From: Ctenosaura bakeri | Lineage: Eukaryota; Chordata; Lepidosauria; Squamata; Iguanidae | Direction of reading: 5' to 3' | NCBI GenBank assembly: GCA_948474755.1 | Contig: CAOLHI010000357.1 | Span: forward strand, 434,001-498,000 | Length of the DNA: 64,000 bases | Shown: piece by piece, positions 56,061-64,000 of the stretch | How the letters are laid out: each line of letters begins with the position of its first letter | Numbering within the stretch: position 1 is the stretch's first letter | Translations under genes and position numbers: made by a program | Notes under the pieces: model-generated | Databases searched by the model: none | What the model was told of the DNA's origin: nothing | The model's input: the letters and a program-made list of their open reading frames with translations, nothing else

Positions 56061-58059
56061 AAGGTAATGTAGCCCCCTAGCCTCCCACAATTGCCCAATA
56101 GTTTGCAGCCCAGTTATGGACTCAGCTGAAATATTCCTGTCATTGTGGTTTAGGAGCTTTTATTGGTACTAAGGTTGCTTTAAAAAAATCTAACTCCTCA
56201 ACCCATATCATCATGGAAAAGCCAGCATATGACTGTAACCTCTTGAAAAGCTACCAAGAACAGCTTTTTTTTTAAAAAAAAGTTATTTTTCACCCTCCCA
56301 CCTTCCATTCCCGTTGCTATTTTATTTCACTGCTTTCTGTCACCGTATCTAAATTCAGCCTTATGCACATGACTCTGTCCCACTCTAATTGAGGTCCTTT
56401 AGATTTGCCTTCCCAACTGGGCAGCCTAACCTCTCTTTTTCCAGTCTTCTTGCCAACTGCTGAAAATAATTCTCCTACCCCCTCCCTTCCTTCTTCCAGT
56501 ATTTGGCTCCTTGTCCTTTGATCTTTTTCTTCGCCTTCCTAGTAAGGCACCTGACCCTTTCACACCTCACACTCATTTCCTCCTCAATGCTCAGTCTTGC
56601 TTTCATCTTTTGCTTCCTTTGTTCGCAGGCTCTCCAGTTCCTCTTCCTTTCCAGCCAAGACATACAATGTGGGGGTTTTTCCTCTGTTGCCTGAGAAAAA
56701 AAACCCAGGAGCTAGAAAATGTCATCTTTAATCTTATTGTCCATTTCCAACAGGTATTATATTAAAACCATTTTTCTCCAGACCATTCTGACACATCAAT
56801 ATTTGGGTCTCTAGAAGTAAGAAAAGAATTTTTTTAAAAAGAACAACCATACCAAGACTGCCTGCAAAGCAATCACTTCTGATTAGTTCTTTTTTTTAAA
56901 AAAATAATGCTCTTAGATAATATTGGTTAAGAATGCAAACATGTTTTTTGCCATTGTACTCAAAGTAATTCTTTGTTATGCATGGTTCCATTGTCTCATC
57001 TGGTTTCTTTCTTTTAAAGAAGTTGGATGGGGCAGCACAGCAGTTTGTGCAATAGCACGGTAATGTCAATACATGATGAACTGACATTATTGTGTTACCT
57101 TCTGATGTGACTTAGCAGGAAATAATGAAAAATGATTGCATTTAAAGGACTCCGTGCCCTTAGAACAGCTTGCCTAACAATTTTCTTTCTTCTCTCTTTC
57201 TGTATGTAGGTGGAGAAACCCTTTTTTTTTTAATAAAAAAAAAGTAAATTTTCACCAGAGCATTTATGAGCTTGTCACAGCATGGATCATTCACATTCTT
57301 GGTTGCGGGGGAGCACATTAGATTGCTTGAGATGTCAAAAGAAATCCCCTGGAGTTCCCAGCATAGCTTGGAGTAAGGCATTCTTTACCACTACCTTTGG
57401 GAGATAGAAAGACTGTTTTCAGGCACAGTTCAAAGTACCCATACAGCCCTATACAGTTTGGGGGCATTTTTTCTGAAGAACAGTGTTCTCCCCTATGAGC
57501 CTTCCCATGGTTTGAGATCTTTTCGGAGGCCTTTCTTTCCATCTCACCATCCCCTCAGGTACAGCTGGTGGATCACAGGATAAAACTGTCACAAGAGTGA
57601 GATTTGTTGCCCAGCAGAGAGTCCAAATTAGCAAAGCAGCATAAGCAAGGAGTGAAGGCAAGGTTTATTTCTGCAGCAGAAATAGGTCAACACCTTATGA
57701 AAGTCCAAAGTGAAATAAACCACATTTCCCAGTGCCCACCCTATATACACTAAACAGGTGGATTTTCTCATGTAAACATTCAGAAAACAACACTTACTTC
57801 AGAGCATATCATCAACCTGTTTATCATTTTCAGACAGCATATGATAATTCAACAGGAACTTACGTCTTTGCTTACTTCAGAGAGTCTGTTAACTTAAACA
57901 ATAAGTGTAATTGGCAATTACAAATCAAAGAGGAAGCTCCCTTTTCTCCTCTACATGTTAATGCACAGGATGGAGCCAAGGTTCATAATCTAGCCTACAT
58001 AAGCCTCTCACTTCTAGGGAATGGCCATCTCAAGACTTTGGAGTTTAGTTTGGAAAAGG
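56061..58059. other. Unannotated stretch
   Basis: T- and A-rich tracts; no gene. AAGGTTTATTTCTGCAGCAG near 57660 could be a reversed LTR-type polyadenylation region but has no partner. Confidence 0.35.
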
Positions 58060-59490
58060 AATCATAGAATCATAGAGTTGGAAGAGACCTCGGGGCCATC
58101 AAGTCCAACCCCTTGCTATGCAGGAACACCCATCAAAGCATTCCCAACAGATGGCCATTCAGCCTCTGCTTAAAAACCTCCAGAGGAGGAGACTCCACCA
58201 CACTTGGAGGCAGCCTATTCCACTGCCGGACAGCTCTGACCATCAGGAATTTCTTCCTGAGGTTCAGGTGGAATCTCCTTTCTTGCAGCTTAAATCCATT
58301 GCTCCTTGTCCTAGTCTCTGGAGCAGTGCAAAACAAGCCGACTCCCTCCTCAACATGAGAGCCCTTCAAATATTTAAACATGGCTATCATGTCCCCTCTT
58401 AACCTTCTCTTCTGCAGACTAAACATACCCAGCTCCCTAAGCCACTCCTCATAGGGCATGGCTTCCAGACCTTTCACCATTTTGGTTGCCCTCCTCTGGA
58501 CGTGTTCCAGCTTGTCGATATCCTTCTTGAATTGAGGTGCCCAGAACAGGACACAGTATTCCAGATGAGGTCTAAACAAAGCAGAATAGAGTGGTACCAT
58601 TACCTCCCTTGATCTAGACACCATACTCCTCTTGATGCAACCAAGAATCACGTTGGCTTTCTTGGCTGCTGCATCACACTGCTGACTCATGTTCAGCTTG
58701 TAGTCTACCATGATTCCTAGATCTCGTCAATGTCAGGCAGCAGCTTAAACAGACACAGAGGCAGGAGCTGAGTTTATGGCTTTAGTAATAAAGAAATCAA
58801 GAGGTTACATCACCAAAACAAACATGCAAGTCCCAGAGGCAGCAAGCTCAAACAGCAAGGATTAGCCTGGAACAGAAAGCCCATGACACAAGATGCAGAT
58901 TCCCGGTTGGCAGACAATTATTACCCCATGCCCAACTCCCACCACGTCTGTCTTAAATACACAGTCTTTAGCCCAGCTGGGGCTGATCAAGTGTCCTTTG
59001 GCCCAGCTCACAGCTGGAGCCCCTCAAGACTTCAGGACCGATTCATCAGACGCTTCTCTCGCAGCCACTGCGATCTCCGAACTGCCTCCTTCTCTAGCCG
59101 CCTCTGGAGGAATGTGGGGGGAGGGTCTGCTGCAAACTCTGGGCTGGAGTCAGCCTCTGTCGAGCCAGAGGCACTGGCCTCTGCCTCCGGAGCACAAACA
59201 TCTGCTGCACGTACTGGCTCGGGATCCGTGCCTGGGACAGCTGTGGGGTCGTTGGCAGACTCTGAAGGAGCCCTCCCTCTCCTGAAGGCCCCTCCAAGGA
59301 ATCCTCCCCCAGCTGGGAGTCCAAGTCTAACTCGGAGTCCCAGTCTGAATCGGCAACACGCTCAGCCTGGCTCATGACAGATCTCTTTCACACCTACTGC
59401 TGTCCAGTCACGTGTCCCCCATCCTATATTTGTGCATTCCATTTTTTCTGCCTAAGTGTAGGACTTTACATTTCTCTCTGTTCAAATTCA
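58060..59490 (-). repeat. CR1 LINE ORF2 C-terminus, interrupted by an LTR
   Basis: An uninterrupted 192-codon minus-strand frame (58711-58133) carries [59 protein letters not shown] and [17 protein letters not shown]. This is the CR1 post-catalytic C-terminal region, thumb side. The 3' terminus is the diagnostic ATTCTATGATTC at 58060-58077. Upstream ORF2 sequence (CKVLHLGRKNGMH-type) resumes at 59386-59480 beyond the insertion. The open frame suggests a young copy. Confidence 0.92.
58726..59378 (-). mobile_element. Probable solo LTR inserted in CR1
   Basis: The 653-bp insert is bounded by AGATCTC on both sides (58719-58725 and 59379-59385), and removing it rejoins CR1 exactly. Ends TGTCAGGCAGC and GCTCATGACA give TG...CA inverted termini of LTR type. 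On the minus strand there is a TATTTAAG TATA-like box (near 58952-58959). No gag or pol is present, so a solo LTR fits best. The target duplication adjoins GTCAA and not the TG directly, so the exact border is open. Opposing frames of 93-164 codons inside are not supported as genes. Confidence 0.6.
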
Positions 59491-59559
59491 TAACAGATAA
59501 TTTCTAGCTTTGAGAGTGAGGGCATCCTCCTCCTGTTTCGAGGTTGTGGAAGTCTCTTC

Positions 59560-59836
59560 CTAGAGAAACTTGACTGATTCCCTCAAAGAGTGGCTGTAGC
59601 ACTTTGTTGATTTCAACTGGCCTTTGGGAACTGACTGTTTATAGATAAAGGGTTATAAATAATAGTGCTATTATTGTCCTTATTTCTTGCTTTTAGTAAA
59701 TAAAATTTTAAATTGCTTTTAATTCTTTTGAGAGTTTAGTATCATTTTAACTTTTTGAATGCCTTTACTGATGTGAGCTTTTATGTGTTTTAATTTCTGT
59801 AAGCTGCCTTGAGACCCAAGACTGGGGGAAATGTGG
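59560..59836 (+). repeat. L2-type LINE 3' end
   Basis: TTTTAAATTGCTTTTAATTC, ATTTCTGTAAGCTGCCTTGA and GACCCAAGACTGGGGGAAAT correspond to the end of the copy at 755-963. It is followed directly by the CAGA microsatellite. Confidence 0.65.
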
Positions 59837-59839
59837 GAA

Positions 59840-59870
<31 letters not shown>
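59840..59870. repeat. (CAGA)n microsatellite
   Basis: About eight GACA/CAGA units abutting the L2 3' end, as expected for a LINE tail-derived microsatellite. Confidence 0.95.
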
Positions 59871-62800
59871 TGAATGAAAAGAAAAGAAAAAAGAAGTAAG
59901 TGGGGGTGAATATTTGTGCTCGTGGTGGCTATGGCTTCCATGTCAGTAGGGTGATGAATCCTCTCCAGGTTTTAGTCTGAACTTTAAAGATCTCCAAAAT
60001 AGCTTCAGCATTTTGCATATGTCTTTTAAAGTTCAGACAAAAAGCCAAAGCCACTACCACTAACAAGGAAGCCAGGAGCTGCCACTGCATGTACAAAGCA
60101 CGATGACATAGCCCCCAAACAGGCATGGAACAATTATTTTGTACTTAGCATAGACAGCACTGTTCACCTCAGCTTGGCATTTCAAGAGATGAGAGGACAT
60201 GAAATTATATCTTTCCTATGGGAAAATGGCAGGGGAAGAAAGTGGCAGGGGGGAAATTTGTGGCTACCTCTATTCTCAGTGCTTTTAGAAGAAGGGAGAA
60301 AGCTTGATTCTGCACAATGAGGATTTCTTTTCTACTTTTCTAGAATACACTAAACTCTACCTTCAACCACACCTGGGCCACCTCCCAGTGTGTACTGGGA
60401 AGTGTGTGCACACACCAAGGGATCTGCTGACTTCTGAGATGTCATTCTGTAGCTTGCTGGTGTCTGTGTATGGCAGTGTGAGGAAACTGGCTTTTTCTAC
60501 TGTAATATACCAGCCATATCCATGAAACACAAATAAATCTTCTTTTTTCACATTGATTTTATCTCATCTTGACTATCCTCAAATCTGTTTGGGTGTGGTG
60601 GTCTTGATCAGCCCCCTGATCCTGACAGGGGATCATCAATGTCCATAGAAATGCAGTGTTACAGGTCACATTATGGTGCTGTTATACACTATTGGCTCAC
60701 AGCTGATAGACATGTGCTTCAAAAGCATAACTAACTTGATGAAGACAACAGCATACAAGGCAGAAAGTAGAACTGAACCTGATACTAGTACTATTTGGGG
60801 GATAAGTAAATGCAGAGTTCATGAGTTGAAAATAAAATCTGAGGCAGAGAAGCAGGAGGATTTTACAACACTCTCTTTGTATCTGAGGCTGTTACAGGTC
60901 TCCATGACATCTTTAGTTTACTCAACATTAGACTGACCATTTATTGCACTCTTTTCCTCTTTGGCATGCAGGAACAACATTTCAGGTTTCATCTAGCATT
61001 ATTAATCAAATCTCTTGTTGTGGTCTGACTCTTAGAAAGGCAAGTCCAGAAAACCGCTGCATGAACAGGACATCTGAATGAAATAGAACAATTTCAGTTT
61101 TGAAGCAGAACCCTGATTAAGAGGTAAGACCAGGGTGCAGGGTTGTTCTTCAATTGACCTGCCTTTGTTTCTCTTGCTCCAGTTGATGTTTTTCTCCCCT
61201 GGGTTTTCCTGCTGAGTTGTGATAATAAACAGTACCTTTTAGAAGAGAAGTCTGGTGCATGCTCCTGTTCTCACATACTCAGTACTGGCCTCCTCTCTTC
61301 TTCTTGAACATCATGGTCCATTATATGGGTCCTATACCATTAATGGCTGTATTGAAAGACCCACCCTCTAAAAACAGATAGCAGGAAGTAAGTGGATGTA
61401 TAGAATTTCTGTCTGCTAGGTTTCTGTGAAAAGCTCAAGAGAAGAAAGGGCTTGGTAGTCCTAAGGTGGCATTTAAGGAGATCCTCACCAACCTATTTCT
61501 TTATTTCTTTATTTATGCATGTATGTATGTAATGCCCATATACCTTCCACTGTCAAGTTATACTCAACTAGAGCTTAAACCAGGAGCATCTGGAGAATGA
61601 AGAGAGAGAATTTTCTTTTCAGTGAAATAATCTTTCCTATTCAATATGGGGTGTTAAATGCACAATTGTTAAAAAGCTTTTGGAGCTTTCCTTGCAGTAA
61701 TCCTTGGGATGGATTCTATTGCGGGGGGGGGGAGTCCTTTTCTCTTATTTTACCATACAGTCTCCCAATGAAACTGTGTGAATGAAGAGATAACATTCAG
61801 ATGTCATATCAGTAGTCAGCGAAAATGTTTATTTCACCTGTTTAGCATAATACACCATCTATGCTTTACCAAATAATTTCCCTTTACATAACAATAATGT
61901 AATTATTTCTGTTGGTACTTTCGCTCGCATCCTTTCGTCAAACACACCTTAAGTCTAGACCTCTACTATTTGCACTGAAACCCATTCCATTTCATATTCA
62001 CTCTTCATCTTTAAAATAGAGCTTCTGTTCATTTGAAGGTTATTGCTTGAAATGCTTATCGCTTTTTCTTGAAAAGGGAGCCAGAGAAACAACATACTAC
62101 TCTTTACCCATGGCTTTGTGATAAATATAGAACTGGAAATAAAAACAGTTGTCAGCTTCCCTTGCCTAACACCTGCCACTTAATCTACTCTTCAACAATT
62201 TTTACCCTACTTACTCTTACATATGGAAGCAGACTGGATTGGCAGCTGAAATCTCACTTCAACAATGGCAACAGGAGAATGTCCTCTACTCACTCCGCTT
62301 GAGAGTAGTCTAGGAGGTACAGGATAGAGTGTTTGGGCACATAGAGCTGTTTTCCAATGGAAGTGAATAACTCCACAGCACTCAAGGGGAACAGCAGAAG
62401 AGCTTGCTTCTGTCCCATAGACACATGTGCCACCTGAGATAACCACCTGAATAAGTAGCCATTCTATCTGTTTATAAGACCACCCTTTTGCAAGAAAAAA
62501 TTTCAGTTCCTTGTGGGTTAAAATGAAATTATTATGAGCGATAAGGTTCCATAAAGGAGGGCCTTTCTCCCATGGGAGAAGCACTTCATTTCAGTGTGTG
62601 CTTCCGCATGGTTGCTGAAGTTTCCTTTAATCGCATGAGGGATTGGAATGTGTTGGTTTCATGACCAACCAGAAGGGAATTGAGGGATTGGATTGGGGAG
62701 GGAGGGGAAAAAGAACTCTGGGGCCTAATCCAAGTTAGACCTATATTGAGTAGGCTCACTTGAATCAATGGAACTTATCTAAATGTTAATTTACCAAGTT

Positions 62801-64000
62801 CTCATTGATTCAATGGGTGTTCTCTAGCTGGGACTAATAATTGGATTTAGGTTCAGGCTGCAAGAAGAGAGAGTAGAAAATTAAAATATAAAGGAACAAC
62901 AAAATCAAGATATTTTTTAAAAGCCAAAAAAACCTACTGCAAAGTGTAATTTTTTAAAAAGGCTTCTAGTAAGGTAAGACAGAACTTGGAATAACTGAAG
63001 AAACAGGTGGGAATTAAATGGCATATTTGTAAAGCTATTGATTCTGTGATATAAATGGCTCAACTCCAAATAATTTTCAAAATTCAAGCAGCTGACCTAA
63101 CTGGATTAGGAGTTTTGGGAGATATAGAAAGGCGAGCTTCCAGGTCAAAGCAGAAATTACAAGAACCAAAAGTGAATATGTGGGGCCTTTTCCGCTCCTA
63201 ATTTACGTCTCATTGCAGTTGAACAAAGTGAAAGAAGCACTGATAAATTAATAGGGAGACAAGATGTCACATACAAAAAACAAAATTTAACAAGAGGTGC
63301 CAAGAGCAAGGAGAACTTGCAGAAAATATTCCATCTGTGCCAAAATTAATCAGGGCTGCCGGAAAGAACTCCCTCAACATGCAAAGCCATATTGGCCAGA
63401 CAAGACTTATCTTCACAATGCAGATGGCTTGTGCCCTGCTCTATCATGAATTCTCTTATTGGATCAAAGTAACTGCTCAGGTATACAGATACCATGTGAA
63501 GCAGCCCAGGTATCGCAGACATCAGAGCTAGAAGCTGTACTGTAGAAATGAGACAGGGCTAAATGATTAGTTTCAGGACCATGGATAGCGATCTGTAGAC
63601 CACAGATGCATCACCTTAGTAATAACAAGGTTTTACAGGTAAATCAGGGCAATATTCCTGGATGCTCCACCCCTTCAAATGCTCTGTCTGGCCGTGAAAG
63701 GGTCAGTGCCCTTTTCTACAGTCATCGGGGTAGGGAGAATGAATATTGGTGGAGTGAGCAGTGGGTTGGAGAATGTTTCTCAGGGTCTCATTTCTCATTG
63801 GAGAAGTCCAAGATCCACTCTTGCTGTCAGAGGTCAACAAGGCCTTCTCAAGGTCCTGTGAACAGGATAAGGGCTCTACAACAGAAGGACCCAATTAAAA
63901 AACAATTCTGATGTCTTCTTAGTCCTGGCCATGACAGAATGTCTTTGAAAGGACAGCATATTTTTTTATGACTCGTGATTTCCAAATAGAGAACTTCAAA
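59871..64000. other. Unannotated right flank
   Basis: Open frames are all under about 130 codons without domains. Contains short ATTT/ATGT runs near 61500-61535 and a G run near 61722. No gene, RNA or nameable repeat was supported. Confidence 0.4.

Noticed and set aside
58883..59377. 164-, 130- and 93-codon frames on both strands between 58883 and 59377
   Set aside because: They lie wholly within the LTR-like insert and read through its GC-rich sequence on both strands; no protein family recognised.

Overview
The window looks like nuclear DNA of a vertebrate, most likely a squamate reptile (probably a lizard). It is AT-rich, has a single GC-rich CpG island, and carries an interspersed-repeat mix typical of squamates. 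That mix includes CR1, L2 and RTE/BovB-type LINEs, tRNA-derived SINEs with two different LINE-type tails, hAT elements, palindromic MITEs and long microsatellites. There is no operon structure, no ribosome binding site pattern and no compact gene array. Almost every open frame of 60-200 codons is chance, low-complexity or transposon-derived. The species call is inference from repeat types; no database was searched.

Layout. 1-14.8 kb: repeat-bearing DNA (SINE, L2, CR1, three palindromic hairpin MITEs) that is probably intron 1 of a minus-strand gene. 14.82-16.51 kb: CpG island holding the one gene-like structure I can support well, a first coding exon on the minus strand (15143 down to 15071). 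It has an in-frame upstream stop, a good Kozak context and a strong splice donor; I do not recognise the gene. 16.5-64 kb: upstream or intergenic DNA. It holds an unidentified 125-codon exon-like frame (24169 to 23795, minus), a decayed RTE LINE (28.2-30.0 kb), two L2-tailed SINEs (31 kb) and a microsatellite-rich tandem repeat carrying a 417-bp transposon (32.3-33.2 kb). Further right are a CR1 copy split by a SINE (35.3-36.3 kb), a 734-bp hAT element with a perfect 8-bp target duplication (39.7-40.4 kb), a tandem SINE pair (49 kb) and a CR1 copy split by a probable solo LTR (58.06-59.5 kb).

The strongest unusual signal is a family of near-perfect palindromic elements of about 160-240 bp with GGCCATTTCCGCAC ends. 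Eight full-length copies and one half copy occur in 64 kb. Six full-length copies have exactly matching 3-bp target duplications (ATA, TTG, TAT, TTA, TCA, AAT) and two have one-mismatch duplications. A larger non-palindromic element with the same ends sits in a tandem repeat whose sister unit preserves the empty target site. I see no transposase for this family here. Nested insertions in CR1 copies give relative ages for several elements.
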